DNA of 64,000 bases from Sphingobacterium sp. SGG-5 (lineage in GTDB: Bacteria > Bacteroidota > Bacteroidia > Sphingobacteriales > Sphingobacteriaceae), in assembly GCF_011043525.1 (NCBI RefSeq), contig NZ_JAAKGO010000005.1:1-64000 (forward strand). Reading direction: 5' to 3'. This document shows positions 37,868 to 47,046 of this stretch, in pieces. The number at the start of each line of letters is the position of its first letter. Position 1 is the stretch's first letter. A program made the translations under genes and the position numbers. The notes beneath the pieces were generated by a model that made no database searches, was not told the origin of the DNA, and was given only the letters and a program-made list of their open reading frames with translations.

Positions 37868-38782
37868 ATGCTTGATCTCGTTATCGAATCCCGTACCGCA
37901 GCTATAAGCGCAGAAATGAAAGTGAAGCGTATTCTTCCTTTCCGCCTACGCCGAATGATCGGCCCTTTTATCTTCATGGATCATGCCGGCCCTATTGAAA
38001 ACCCTTCGGTTCCGACATCTGACCTGGATGTACTTCCCCACCCGCATATCGGTCTCTCAACAGTAAGCTACTTGTTCGGCGGTGAAGTGACACACCGGGA
38101 TAGCTTAGGTGTTGAGCAGATCATCCGGCCGGGTGAAGTAAACTGGATGACTGCTGGTAGTGGAATAGCACACTCCGAGCGGTTTGAAAGTCCGTCAGCA
38201 CTGGTTGGTGGTTTAGAGATGATACAAACATGGGTTGCTCTTCCTGAAAAAGATGAGGAAACCGCACCTTCTTTTAACAATTATACACCAGATCAGTTGC
38301 CCATTTTTACAGATAAGGGAATCTGGATGCGGCTTATCGCAGGCGATGCTTATGGCCTGCAGAGTCATGTAAACACCAATTCACCGTTGTTCTACCTTCA
38401 CGTTGTCTTACAGCCGGGCACATTATTTGCCTTGCCTAAAGAACATGCCGAACGTGGTTTTTATATCGTCAAAGGCACTGTAGAGATAGCCGGACACACC
38501 TACGGGGAAGGAAAGATGCTTGTATTTACGAAAGGTGTTGACCCTCGTATTATAGCTAAAGAAACCACCACATTGATGCTTTTAGGTGGCGAGCCTTTGG
38601 GTGAGCGGTTTATCTGGTGGAATTTCGTATCATCTCGACAAGAGCGCATAGAACAAGCTAAGGAAGATTGGAAACAGGGCCGGTTTATACTACCTCCTAC
38701 CGACAACAGTGAATTTATCCCTTTGCCTGACGACCGTTCACGTCCTGCTGGTACTGCACCAAAACCGGAACCGCTTTCCTAA
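37868..38782 (+). CDS. Pirin family protein
   Basis: Bicupin protein of 304 residues. The N-terminal cupin has the conserved metal-binding histidines and glutamate in PHPHIGLSTVSYLFGGEVTHRDS and SERFE (about residues 57-100). The C-terminal cupin contains RGFYIVKGTVEIAGHTY and is followed by the pirin signature GGEPLGERFIWWNFVSS. Bacterial pirins include quercetin dioxygenases and regulators of metabolic enzymes. It stands alone between a minus-strand signalling cluster and ribE, with a strong terminator after it. Confidence 0.9.
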   Translation: MLDLVIESRTAAISAEMKVKRILPFRLRRMIGPFIFMDHAGPIENPSVPTSDLDVLPHPHIGLSTVSYLFGGEVTHRDSLGVEQIIRPGEVNWMTAGSGIAHSERFESPSALVGGLEMIQTWVALPEKDEETAPSFNNYTPDQLPIFTDKGIWMRLIAGDAYGLQSHVNTNSPLFYLHVVLQPGTLFALPKEHAERGFYIVKGTVEIAGHTYGEGKMLVFTKGVDPRIIAKETTTLMLLGGEPLGERFIWWNFVSSRQERIEQAKEDWKQGRFILPPTDNSEFIPLPDDRSRPAGTAPKPEPLS

Positions 38783-38798
38783 TTCTATTTAAAAAGGA

Positions 38799-38833
38799 AA
38801 AGCCCAAGAAATTTGGGGAATTTCTCGGGCTTT
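38799..38833 (+). terminator. Terminator after the pirin gene
   Basis: AAAGCCCAAGAAATT at 38799-38813 pairs with AATTTCTCGGGCTTT at 38819-38833 with one mismatch around a short G-rich loop, followed by a T-run. It begins 17 nt after the pirin stop codon. Confidence 0.8.
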
Positions 38834-38960
38834 AATTTTTATCCTCGAATGAGGACAATCAACCTAAACCTACTCAAATATAAAAAACATTCTTCTATAA
38901 ACCAAACAAAATTTCTAAAAAAATAGATATCCGAATAAACTCATTATCTTTACGCAAAGA

Positions 38961-39563
38961 ATGACAAAAACTATGTTTACAGGGATTATAGAGATCTTAG
39001 GTGTTGTAAAGAAAATCGAAACAGAGCAAGAAAATCTTCATATATATATTGAATCTTCCATCTCTAATGAATTAAAGATTGATCAGAGTGTCTCTCATAA
39101 TGGTGTTTGTCTTACGGTAGTATATGCAGAGAACAATCTGCATCAGGTAACAGCAATCGCAGAAACATTACAAAAAACCAATCTTTCTTCGCTGGAAGTA
39201 GGTGACCTTGTCAATCTTGAGCGTTGCACTTTGGTTGGGGGGCGATTGGATGGGCATATTGTCCAAGGCCACGTGGACCAAACAGCGGTTTGCGTAGAAA
39301 AGGCAGATCAGCACGGCAGTTGGTTATTTACTTTTGAATATACTCCTTCAAATGAAAATATTACGGTGGAAAAGGGCTCGATAACGGTGAATGGTGTTAG
39401 CCTGACTGTCGTGAATTCCCAATCTAACCGGTTTTCGGTAGCCATTATCCCTTATACGTTGGCTCATACCAATTTACAACATGTGGAGCTAGGATCGACA
39501 GTTAATCTGGAGTTTGATATTATCGGCAAGTATGTCGCTAAATTAATAGCACAACGCGATTAG
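38961..39563 (+). CDS. ribE: Riboflavin synthase alpha subunit
   Basis: Converts two molecules of 6,7-dimethyl-8-ribityllumazine into riboflavin and a pyrimidine. The two Lum_binding repeats are clear: each has a similar core, [12 protein letters not shown] in the first and [13 protein letters not shown] in the second, each followed by a VNLE-type strand. The family start MFTGIIE lies at residue 5 (38973), so translation may begin there, giving 196 residues. A TATCTTTA near 38945 resembles the -7 box. No FMN riboswitch is visible. The stop overlaps nuoD by 4 nt on the opposite strand. Confidence 0.95.
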   Translation: MTKTMFTGIIEILGVVKKIETEQENLHIYIESSISNELKIDQSVSHNGVCLTVVYAENNLHQVTAIAETLQKTNLSSLEVGDLVNLERCTLVGGRLDGHIVQGHVDQTAVCVEKADQHGSWLFTFEYTPSNENITVEKGSITVNGVSLTVVNSQSNRFSVAIIPYTLAHTNLQHVELGSTVNLEFDIIGKYVAKLIAQRD

Positions 39564-40753
39564 CGATCTACCTCACCCAATACAATATCTATAGAGCCTA
39601 ATATGGATATAAGGTCGGAGATCAGAACACCTTTTCCCAGCTCGGATATAACCGAAAGGTTGTTAAAACTTGGTCCCCGCGCTTTCACCCGACGTGGGAT
39701 ATCTGTCTTATCTTGTGTTTCAAAATAGAATCCCAGTTCGCCTTTCGGGTTTTCGGCGCGCACATAATACTGCTGTGCCTTTATATTTACCTTCCGGGGC
39801 ACCAACGCTCTGGGATCAAAATCAACCGTACGTTTAAAATCGGATGTGAGCCTTTCCAGACATTGCTCAATGATACGAACAGACTCCCGCACCTCGTCTA
39901 CCCGGACCTTATATCGGTCCCAGCAATCCCCTACGGCTCCCATTTCTCCTTTTCCTACTGGTATCTCAAACTCCAATTCCGGATAAACCGAATATCCGTC
40001 TATTCGTCGCAGATCCCATTTTATTCCACTGGCGCGAAGCATGGGACCGGAACAACCATAATTGATGGCTACATTGGCAGGTAAAACACCTATATTGGCG
40101 GTTCGGGAAATAAATATCTGGTTGGTCGAAAGGAGGTCATCCAATTCCTGTAGTTTGGGTTTGAAGTAATCTACAAATTCTTTACACCGCTCCTCAAATC
40201 CGACCGGCAAATCATAATACAAACCACCAATCCATATATAGTTGTACAACATCCGCGATCCGGATGTCCATTCCAACATATTCATGATGTGCTCTCTGTC
40301 TCTAAAACACCACATAAAAGGCGTGAAGGCACCGATATCAATTCCGTAAGTTCCTATCGCGATAAGATGGGATGCTATCCGGTTCAGCTCACAGACGAGT
40401 GCACGGATATACTCCACCCGTTTAGGCAACTTCTGGTCTATACCCAACATGCGCTCTACGCCCATCACAAACGCATGGCTGTTGTTCATCGATGCCAAAT
40501 AATCCAATCGATCTGTAAAAGGAATGGCTTTTGTATAGTTCATGGACTCGGCGTGCTTATCAAAACAACGGTGCAGATACCCTAAGTGTGGAATGACTTC
40601 CTTGACAAGCTCTCCATCCGTTATGAGTTCCAATCGCAAAACACCATGCGTAGATGGATGCTGAGGCCCCATATTAATTACCATCTCGGTAGAGCCTATT
40701 TGTTGGATTCTATCTTTATATTTATTGTAGCCTGCATTATATTTCACATCCAT
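39560..40753 (-). CDS. nuoD: NADH-quinone oxidoreductase subunit D
   Basis: Peripheral-arm 49-kDa-type subunit of respiratory complex I, close to the quinone site. The signature [15 protein letters not shown] is at residue 29, followed by [29 protein letters not shown] and the C-terminal [16 protein letters not shown] plus [12 protein letters not shown]. The length (397 residues) fits. It lies 12 nt after nuoC and ends the transcript, as the next gene is convergent ribE. The other complex I genes are not in the window. Confidence 0.95.
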   Translation of the reverse strand: MDVKYNAGYNKYKDRIQQIGSTEMVINMGPQHPSTHGVLRLELITDGELVKEVIPHLGYLHRCFDKHAESMNYTKAIPFTDRLDYLASMNNSHAFVMGVERMLGIDQKLPKRVEYIRALVCELNRIASHLIAIGTYGIDIGAFTPFMWCFRDREHIMNMLEWTSGSRMLYNYIWIGGLYYDLPVGFEERCKEFVDYFKPKLQELDDLLSTNQIFISRTANIGVLPANVAINYGCSGPMLRASGIKWDLRRIDGYSVYPELEFEIPVGKGEMGAVGDCWDRYKVRVDEVRESVRIIEQCLERLTSDFKRTVDFDPRALVPRKVNIKAQQYYVRAENPKGELGFYFETQDKTDIPRRVKARGPSFNNLSVISELGKGVLISDLISILGSIDIVLGEVDR

Positions 40754-40765
40754 AATCGTCGTTAA

Positions 40766-41281
40766 TTATTTGATCGGTATTCCGTGATATTCTTCCGGAT
40801 CTTCATAATCTTTACGCAACGGAAACCCCTGCCAGTCGTCCGGCATCAGGATTCGCCTGAGGTCGGGATGGTCGTTAAAAAACACGCCCATTAAATCGAA
40901 GGCCTCTCGTTCGTGCCAATCCGCTGTCCGCCATACAGAAGAAACAGACGGTAGTTCAGGAAGGTGATCTGACGACCGGTCATTATCAAGTTCAACACGT
41001 AATGTAAGCTGATATTGAAATGGAAGAGAGGCGAGGTTGTAGACAACAGCAAAGCGTGGTTCGGGGTAATAATCTACTGCCGTAATATTCGATAAGAAGT
41101 CAAAATGATAGTAAGGGTTATCGCGTAACCAGGCACACAACTGTACCAAATAGCTTGGATTTACCGATAAGACAGGTTGAAGCCCAGCATCTTCATAGCG
41201 CACTAAACAATCTTCTCCAAATGTATTCTTAATATCTTCAACAATCTTTTCTATCATGGTGCGAGGCGGTTGATTTTCCAT
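40766..41281 (-). CDS. nuoC: NADH-quinone oxidoreductase subunit C
   Basis: The 30-kDa-type subunit of complex I. Characteristic parts are FDFLSNITAVDYYPEPRFAVVYNLASL, the conserved SVWRTADWHEREAFDLMGVFF and HPDLRRILMPDDWQGFPLRKDY. The first ATG gives 171 residues, but the ATG at 41257 (MIEKIVEDI) fits better, since it overlaps the pdxH stop as ATGA. It is separated from nuoD by 12 nt. Confidence 0.95.
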   Translation of the reverse strand: MENQPPRTMIEKIVEDIKNTFGEDCLVRYEDAGLQPVLSVNPSYLVQLCAWLRDNPYYHFDFLSNITAVDYYPEPRFAVVYNLASLPFQYQLTLRVELDNDRSSDHLPELPSVSSVWRTADWHEREAFDLMGVFFNDHPDLRRILMPDDWQGFPLRKDYEDPEEYHGIPIK

Positions 41282-41907
41282 TGTACATCTTCTTTTTGAT
41301 AGGCTATTCTATCGTGCAATCTCGAGCTCCTTCCCTGCCAAAATTCAAATCGCACGGGCCGGACAAAGAAACCTCCCCAAAAAGGTGGACGGGGAACGTC
41401 CGGTCTATCGCTAAAGGACCGCTCCTGTTGCACAACCAATTCTTCTAAATGCGTTCTGTTTTCAATCGCCTGACTCTGGGGAGAAGCCCAAGCCCCAATT
41501 TGACTTCCGCGGGGACGACTGGCAAAGTATTCGTCTGAATCTTCTTCTGAAAGACGCTCGACAAAACCTTCAATGCGAACCTGACGTTGCAGTTCAGGCC
41601 AAAAAAACAATAAACTTGCGCGGTTATTCAGCTGTAAGTCTTGTCCTTTCTGGCTTTTGAAATTCGTAAAGAAACTGAAACCATCCTCTTTTACGTCTTT
41701 CAGCAATACCACCCGGGATGACGGAAAACCGATAGCACTGATGGTCGATAACACCATAGCAGTAGGTTCTGTCACCTTCGCCTGAATAGCTTGCTCAAAC
41801 CAGATCGTGAATTGAGAAATAGGGTTATCTTCTACATCATTCTCCGCAAGGCTCCCTTGTGAATAATCCTCCCGGATAGCTGCTATATCCTTGTGCTCAA
41901 TTGCCAT
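41254..41907 (-). CDS. pdxH: Pyridoxamine 5'-phosphate oxidase
   Basis: FMN enzyme that makes pyridoxal 5'-phosphate. The 217-residue protein shows the family blocks SRVVLLKDVKEDGFSFFTNFKSQKGQDL, RQVRIEGFVERLS, FASRPRGSQIGAWASPQSQ and the C-terminal FEFWQGRSSRLHDRIAY with the RLH motif. It is first in a short operon with nuoC and nuoD. Both pdxH and complex I use FMN, and ribE next door makes its precursor riboflavin. Confidence 0.95.
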   Translation of the reverse strand: MAIEHKDIAAIREDYSQGSLAENDVEDNPISQFTIWFEQAIQAKVTEPTAMVLSTISAIGFPSSRVVLLKDVKEDGFSFFTNFKSQKGQDLQLNNRASLLFFWPELQRQVRIEGFVERLSEEDSDEYFASRPRGSQIGAWASPQSQAIENRTHLEELVVQQERSFSDRPDVPRPPFWGGFFVRPVRFEFWQGRSSRLHDRIAYQKEDVQWKINRLAP

Positions 41908-42010
41908 TACCTATCAATATGAAGTGACAAACTTAAGAAAAGCTACGCAATAATTTCGAAAAACTATACTTTTTTAGTAGATTTAAATCATCACATTAGA
42001 GGACGCTATC

Positions 42011-42574
42011 ATGTTTAACTCGAATACGCCTGTTCAAGGCTCTTTGCTTGTCTCGGAACCCTTCATGTTAGACCCAAACTTCGAACGTTCTGTCGTCATG
42101 CTCTGCGAGCATAATGAGGATGGCACGGTAGGTTTAGTCTTAAATCATCAGTCGACACTACTTTTGTCGGATCTCTCGGACGACATACAAAATGAAAAAT
42201 TCAAGTTGTATTTCGGCGGTCCGGTTCAAAGTAATGCGTTGTTCTTCCTCCACCGAGCTTATGACAGACTACTTTCGGGTACGAAGGTTTATCAGGATGT
42301 CTATTGGGGTGGCGATTTTGAACGGTTGGTGTTTTTGATAAATGAAGATCTTATACAGCCCGAGGAGATCAAATTTTTTCTGGGCTATTCGGGTTGGTCC
42401 ACGGGTCAACTGAATGATGAAATCGATCAAAACAATTGGGCCGTTCATCGGGACTACGATCAATTTTTAATATTTCTTAACGACGGTGAAGACTTATGGA
42501 AACGTACACTTATCAATCTGGGTCCGAAATATGCACATGTAGCTAATTTTCCTAAAAGTCCAAATCTGAATTAA
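42011..42574 (+). CDS. YqgE/AlgH family protein
   Basis: Protein of 187 residues of the UPF0301 family. The start GSLLVSEPFMLDPNFERSVVMLCEHNEDGTVGLVLNH is diagnostic, as are YFGGPVQSNALFFLHR and LGYSGWSTGQLNDEID. The function is unclear despite its regulator name in Pseudomonas. It lies alone ahead of tRNA-Lys. Confidence 0.9.
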   Translation: MFNSNTPVQGSLLVSEPFMLDPNFERSVVMLCEHNEDGTVGLVLNHQSTLLLSDLSDDIQNEKFKLYFGGPVQSNALFFLHRAYDRLLSGTKVYQDVYWGGDFERLVFLINEDLIQPEEIKFFLGYSGWSTGQLNDEIDQNNWAVHRDYDQFLIFLNDGEDLWKRTLINLGPKYAHVANFPKSPNLN

Positions 42575-42610
42575 CGAAATGGGGTCAAATTGAAAAACAC
42601 CAAATTTTTG

Positions 42611-42641
42611 TTGGCATATAATACAAAAATAATTACCTTTG
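42611..42641 (+). promoter_or_regulatory. Promoter of tRNA-Lys
   Basis: TACCTTTG at 42634-42641 matches the -7 consensus, and TTG at 42611-42613 lies 20 nt upstream as the -33 element. Transcription should start near 42648, about 25 nt before the mature tRNA. Confidence 0.55.
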
Positions 42642-42672
42642 CAGCACTTCAAACAAACGAAGTATATAGTAA

Positions 42673-42745
42673 GATTCCGTAGCTCAGCTGGTAGAGCAAT
42701 ACACTTTTAATGTATGGGTCCTGGGTTCGAATCCCAGCGGGATCA
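42673..42745 (+). tRNA. tRNA-Lys (anticodon TTT)
   Basis: A full cloverleaf can be drawn. The acceptor arm GATTCCG pairs with CGGGATC, with one G-T pair. The D-arm is GCTCAGCTGGTAGAGC, the anticodon stem is ATACA/TGTAT with loop CTTTTAA, and the T-arm is CTGGG TTCGAAT CCCAG. The discriminator is A and the CCA end is not encoded. A long hairpin terminator follows 5 nt later. Confidence 0.95.
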
Positions 42746-42750
42746 CAAAC

Positions 42751-42798
42751 AAAAGCCAAAAGGCGCCATTTGAATCCAAAGGGTACCTTTTGGCTTTT
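42751..42798 (+). terminator. Terminator of tRNA-Lys
   Basis: AAAAGCCAAAAGG at 42751-42763 pairs perfectly with CCTTTTGGCTTTT at 42786-42798 around a 22-nt loop and runs into a T-tract. Confidence 0.8.
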
Positions 42799-43145
42799 TT
42801 TGGTATGAGTATCTTCACTTGTGGTTACCCAGTCGCTTTTGTCAACAACCAACCATTGTTTTATTTCTACCTGATTTGTTAAACAGTCCATATGGTTTTT
42901 GGGTAAGCTTTTATTTCTTTTCTTTCTATAAGATTCACCTCCAATATTTATTATTAGCTAATTTTCGGTAATAAATTGAATGATACATTATTGCCGTTTC
43001 ATCCACTAATTACATCCTTATAATATATATACTACCGACCTTACCAAGAGTCTTGTATTGCTAAAAATAAACCCGCAAAGAATTTAGTATAAATTTATAC
43101 ATTTAATAAGTTGAATATAGTATATTTGTGAACTAATATAATTAT
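42799..43145 (+). promoter_or_regulatory. Upstream region of the carotenoid operon, palindrome and promoter
   Basis: AT-rich gap of 347 bp. TATATTTG at 43121-43128 matches the -7 consensus, 17 nt before the MarR start codon. The perfect 14-bp palindrome GTATAAATTTATAC at 43087-43100 sits at the -33 position. MarR-type repressors bind such palindromes, so this is the likely operator. Upstream of the palindrome nothing else was recognised. Confidence 0.55.
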
Positions 43146-43808
43146 ATGAAATATGATATTTTAAAAAATGTTGTCAATCTGCTTGAGGAATTTGAAGAAG
43201 ATATTCTTCAAGGAAGAACATACCCTAATGATATCGAAGGTTTTAAAAGATGGATAGTTGCCAATTATAAAGGTGAAGAAAAAAATAATGAACCTAATTG
43301 GGATGGAAAAGAAAAGGGACGTAGTGCAGAAAGTGTCATTAATACTTTAATTGTCCATATGAACAGATATGCCAAGAGTTATTCCAAGTCCGCCATATTC
43401 GGATCGGATTTTTCAACACAGGAAGATTTTATCTACCTCATTAACCTAAAAGCTTTTGGAGAAATGACCAAAATGGACTTGATAAAAAAGAATGTACATG
43501 AAAAACCTGCCGGAATGCAAGTTATCAACCGGTTGATTGCACAAGGTTGGGTAAATCAAACCGATTCTGAGACCGACAAAAGAAGTAAAGTTTTAAAAAT
43601 AAGCAATAAGGGAATTCAGGTTTTAGAAAAGCAAATGGACAAAATCAGAAAAGCAACTGAAATCGTTACAGGAGATTTAACCCATAACGAAAAAATGGAA
43701 TTGATCAGGTTGCTCAATAAACTCAATGATTTTCATCAACAGATCTACGATAAAAATATTGAACCAGAATATTTATTGAATGAAGTTTTAAAAGATAAAA
43801 GGCGATGA
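43146..43808 (+). CDS. MarR-family regulator of the carotenoid operon
   Basis: Protein of 220 residues with a winged-helix MarR fold in its second half: NLKAFGEMTKMDLIKKNVHEKPAGMQVINRLIAQGWV is the HTH, and the wing is TDKRSKVLKISNKGIQVLEK. The N-terminal 90 residues are longer than in a typical MarR protein. It is the first gene of the operon and overlaps crtI by 4 nt (ATGA), so it probably controls its own transcript through the palindrome at 43087. The inducer could be light-related, but nothing in the sequence shows it. Confidence 0.75.
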   Translation: MKYDILKNVVNLLEEFEEDILQGRTYPNDIEGFKRWIVANYKGEEKNNEPNWDGKEKGRSAESVINTLIVHMNRYAKSYSKSAIFGSDFSTQEDFIYLINLKAFGEMTKMDLIKKNVHEKPAGMQVINRLIAQGWVNQTDSETDKRSKVLKISNKGIQVLEKQMDKIRKATEIVTGDLTHNEKMELIRLLNKLNDFHQQIYDKNIEPEYLLNEVLKDKRR

Positions 43809-45286
43809 AGAAAAAAATAGCCGTTATCGGTTCCGGTTTTTCGGGATTGTCTGCTACAGCTTATTTGGCAAAAGCGGGAAATGAGGTTCACGTATTTGAA
43901 AAACACGAGCAGCCAGGTGGAAGAGCAAGGCAATTTTCTACCCAACAAGGTTACGTATTTGATATGGGACCAAGTTGGTACTGGATGCCTGATATTATTG
44001 AAAGTTTTTTTGCTGATTTCGGCTACAAAATCTCTGATTTCTTCGAGTTGATTTCATTAAACCCACAGTTTGAAATGATTTTTTCACAAGAGAAAATCAG
44101 TGTATCTGAAAGTTTAGAGGAATTAAAAATCTTGTTCGAACAAATCGAAAAGGGTGCAGGATTACAATTAGAAAAATTTATGCGATCGGCTAAATTCAAA
44201 TATGAAGTCGGTATGCAGGATTTCGTGAATAAGCCTTGCCATAATTGGTCAGAATTCATTTCTCCTAAAATAACTAAAAGTGCATTGAGATTGGATTTGC
44301 TGACGAACTTCAGAACCTATGTTGCTAAATACTTCAAAAGTGAAAAATTAAGAACATTGATGGAGTTTCCTGTGATTTTTCTGGGTGCTTCGCCAAAAAA
44401 TATTCCTGCATTGTATAGTTTGATGAACTATGGGGGTTATGCCTTAGGAACGCATTATCCTATAGGTGGCTTCTATCAATTGGTATTGGCGATGAAAAAA
44501 GTAGCCGAAAACCAAGGTGCAACTTTTTATTTTAACAAAACCGTTGAAAGCATAAATACACAAAATGGTAAGGTAAGATCTTTAACTATCAATGGCGAGA
44601 CCTATGAATTCGATATTGTAATTGCTTCTTCCGATTATCATCATACAGAAACGCTTTTAAATAAAGACCTCAGAAATTATTCTGAGGTGTACTGGAAAAG
44701 CAGAACGTTTGCACCATCAAGTTTGATCTATTATTTAGGCATCAATCAAATTATTCCCAACCTAAAACATCATACACTCTTCTTTGAAAATGACTTAGAC
44801 GAACACATTGATTGTATCTATGGCGAGAAGAAATGGCCGGAAAAGCCTCTTTTTTATGTTTGTTGCCCATCAAAAACAGATAATGCCGTTGCCCCTAAAG
44901 ACAAAGAAAACCTGTTTTTGTTGATGCCTTTGGCAATCGGAATAAACGATGAAGAATTAACACGGGAAAAGTATTTAATGGAAATGCTTTCAAGAATTGA
45001 AAGACATACGGGCATAGCCGATTTACAGTCAATGATTGAGTACAAAAGAAGCTTCTGTGTCAGCGATTTTATTTCAGATTACAATGCGTACGGTGGCAAT
45101 GCGTACGGACTGGCAAACACACTTGGTCAAACTGCAGTTTTGAAACCTAAAATAATAAATAAAAGATTGAAAAATTTATTCTACACGGGTCAATTGACCG
45201 TTCCCGGCCCCGGAGTTCCTCCGTCCATCCTATCTGGTAAAATTGTAGCAAATGAAATAATCAAACTTAAACAAGAAGGACTATGA
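43805..45286 (+). CDS. crtI: Phytoene desaturase
   Basis: FAD enzyme of 493 residues that desaturates phytoene to lycopene. The dinucleotide-binding motif VIGSGFSGLSATAYLAKAG is at the N-terminus, followed by EKHEQPGGRAR. The middle has DMGPSWYWMP and HYPIGGFYQLVLAMKKVAE. The C-terminal carotenoid signature is LKNLFYTGQLTVPGPGVPPSILSGKIVANEI. It overlaps both neighbours by 4 nt. Number of desaturation steps cannot be read from the sequence. Confidence 0.95.
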   Translation: MKKKIAVIGSGFSGLSATAYLAKAGNEVHVFEKHEQPGGRARQFSTQQGYVFDMGPSWYWMPDIIESFFADFGYKISDFFELISLNPQFEMIFSQEKISVSESLEELKILFEQIEKGAGLQLEKFMRSAKFKYEVGMQDFVNKPCHNWSEFISPKITKSALRLDLLTNFRTYVAKYFKSEKLRTLMEFPVIFLGASPKNIPALYSLMNYGGYALGTHYPIGGFYQLVLAMKKVAENQGATFYFNKTVESINTQNGKVRSLTINGETYEFDIVIASSDYHHTETLLNKDLRNYSEVYWKSRTFAPSSLIYYLGINQIIPNLKHHTLFFENDLDEHIDCIYGEKKWPEKPLFYVCCPSKTDNAVAPKDKENLFLLMPLAIGINDEELTREKYLMEMLSRIERHTGIADLQSMIEYKRSFCVSDFISDYNAYGGNAYGLANTLGQTAVLKPKIINKRLKNLFYTGQLTVPGPGVPPSILSGKIVANEIIKLKQEGL

Positions 45287-46119
45287 AAAAGATCTTTGAC
45301 GAACTATCGTGCTCGGTAAGCAAGATTACAACCCAAAAGTATAGTACGAGTTTTTCTCTAGGAATTTTAGCGCTGAAACCGTCTATACGTCCCGCTATCT
45401 ATGCCATATATGGATATGTGAGACTGGCTGATGAAATCGTGGACAGTTTTCACGGGTACGATAAAGAGAAACTATTGAATCGATTAAAAGTAGAAACCGA
45501 CGATGCATTGCAGGAAGGAATTTCGCTCAACCCTATTCTACAATCGTTCCAGGAAACAGTAAATCAGTATAAAATTGACAAAAGTCTCATTGAACAGTTT
45601 TTACATAGTATGGAAATGGATTTGCAGAAAATAGATTACAATTCAGAACGATACGAAGAATATATTTTTGGTTCAGCCGAAGTAGTTGGACTGATGTGTC
45701 TGCAAGTTTTTACAGATGGGAATATGGAAAAGTATAGTGAATTAAAACCTTATGCAATGAAACTGGGATCAGCTTTTCAAAAAGTTAATTTTTTAAGGGA
45801 TCTGAAAGATGATTATCAGATTTTGGGCAGAACTTATTTTCCGAATATTGATATGTGCATATTTGATAATTATGTAAAATGTCAGATTGAAGAAGAAATA
45901 GAGGAAGAGTTTAAGGAAGCGTTGATCGGCATTAAGAAATTACCCAATTCATCTATGTTCGGCGTGTATCTGGCCTATAAATACTACCTTTCTCTGTTCC
46001 AAAAGATAAAAAGAAAATCTTCCAAAGAGATATTGAACAACAGGATTCGCATCCATAATTCCGAAAAAGCTTATCTAGCTTTCAAAAGTTATGTAAGATA
46101 TAAAGCAGCTTGTCTGTGA
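45283..46119 (+). CDS. crtB: Phytoene synthase
   Basis: Joins two geranylgeranyl diphosphates to phytoene. Both Asp-rich motifs are present: DEIVDSFHGYD near residue 50, and FQKVNFLRDLKDDYQ near residue 170. SFSLGILALKPSIRPAIYAIYGYVRLAD at the start and GRTYFPNID further on complete the family pattern. Length is 278 residues. No geranylgeranyl diphosphate synthase gene is in the cluster, so the substrate must come from elsewhere. Confidence 0.95.
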   Translation: MKKIFDELSCSVSKITTQKYSTSFSLGILALKPSIRPAIYAIYGYVRLADEIVDSFHGYDKEKLLNRLKVETDDALQEGISLNPILQSFQETVNQYKIDKSLIEQFLHSMEMDLQKIDYNSERYEEYIFGSAEVVGLMCLQVFTDGNMEKYSELKPYAMKLGSAFQKVNFLRDLKDDYQILGRTYFPNIDMCIFDNYVKCQIEEEIEEEFKEALIGIKKLPNSSMFGVYLAYKYYLSLFQKIKRKSSKEILNNRIRIHNSEKAYLAFKSYVRYKAACL

Positions 46120-46574
46120 TGAAATTTCTTGGTTTACTAATATCGGCCATATTCTTTTTGATAAATTTTAATGGAACAGATTTGGATGTAGTAAGGGCTA
46201 ATTACAACAAGCTGGTATCAGATAAAGAATTGTGCGAAAAAATGATTGCGGATTTGGATAAAGCAAAAAATAATTCGGCTACTCATCTGGCTTATTTAGG
46301 TGCTTTGCAAACCATTTGGGCAAATCACATCTTTAGTCCTGTAAGTAAACTAGGTACATTTAAAGAAGGGAAGAAAAACATCGAGCAGGCAATCAAAAAA
46401 GAACCTTCCAATGTGGAATTAAGGTTTATCCGGCTTTCGGTTCAAAAAAATGCACCGTCTTTTTTAGGCTATAAATCAAACATAAATGAGGATACCGAAT
46501 TTATTAAGGAGAACCGCCACCAAATTGGGTCGGAGATTTTGAAGAAAAATATAGAAATGCTTTTAATAGACTAA
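46119..46574 (+). CDS. Unknown accessory protein of the carotenoid operon
   Basis: Protein of 151 residues with a hydrophobic N-terminus (LGLLISAIFFLINF) that suggests a signal peptide or anchor, followed by helix-rich sequence (DKELCEKMIADLDKAKNNSATHLAYLGALQTIWANH) like a TPR-type fold. The ATG at 46119 overlaps the crtB stop by one nucleotide, which supports this start. I do not know a function. Position suggests a periplasmic or membrane-associated helper. Confidence 0.6.
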   Translation: MKFLGLLISAIFFLINFNGTDLDVVRANYNKLVSDKELCEKMIADLDKAKNNSATHLAYLGALQTIWANHIFSPVSKLGTFKEGKKNIEQAIKKEPSNVELRFIRLSVQKNAPSFLGYKSNINEDTEFIKENRHQIGSEILKKNIEMLLID

Positions 46575-46577
46575 GCT

Positions 46578-47045
46578 ATGAAACACAGGTTATACAGGGA
46601 GCAACAATTGTATTGCGATATCGAAGCAGCGTGGGATTTTTTCTCTTCTCCTAAGAACCTTTCGAAGATCACACCCAAAGATATGGGTTTTACGGTGCTG
46701 TCGGATTATAACAACGAACAGATTGCTGAAGGAATGGTGATCGATTATATCGTTTCGCCGTTGCTGAAAGTTCCGTTGAAGTGGAGAACGAGAATTACTC
46801 ATGTGGAATCAAATAAAAGCTTTACTGATTTTCAGGAGAAAGGACCTTATAAATACTGGAGCCATTTTCACGAATTTATCCCCAATAAAGACGGAGTGCT
46901 GATGAAAGATACGGTAGATTATGAATTGCCTTTCGGCTTTTTGGGGAAGATGGCACATCTACTTTTTGTGAAAAAGAAATTGGCGTACATCTTTGATTTC
47001 CGATACAACGTTTTAGAAAAACTTTTTAACCCAATAAAAAACTGA
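46578..47045 (+). CDS. SRPBCC family protein of the carotenoid operon
   Basis: Protein of 155 residues with a cyclase/dehydrase-type SRPBCC fold: an early strand-helix (EQQLYCDIEAAWDFFSSPKNLSKITP), a central GPYKYWSHFHEF strand and a late MKDTVDYELPFGFLG. Similar genes occur with TIGR01777 oxidoreductases and photolyases in other bacteria, and both are present here. A lipid or carotenoid ligand is possible but unproven. It lies 3 nt after the preceding gene. Confidence 0.75.
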   Translation: MKHRLYREQQLYCDIEAAWDFFSSPKNLSKITPKDMGFTVLSDYNNEQIAEGMVIDYIVSPLLKVPLKWRTRITHVESNKSFTDFQEKGPYKYWSHFHEFIPNKDGVLMKDTVDYELPFGFLGKMAHLLFVKKKLAYIFDFRYNVLEKLFNPIKN

Positions 47046-47046
47046 T

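Noticed and set aside
38834..38960. FMN riboswitch before ribE
   Set aside because: None of the conserved FMN-aptamer blocks could be found in the short leader.
42649..42891. Minus-strand reading frame over tRNA-Lys
   Set aside because: It is the antisense of the tRNA and its terminator, a typical false gene.
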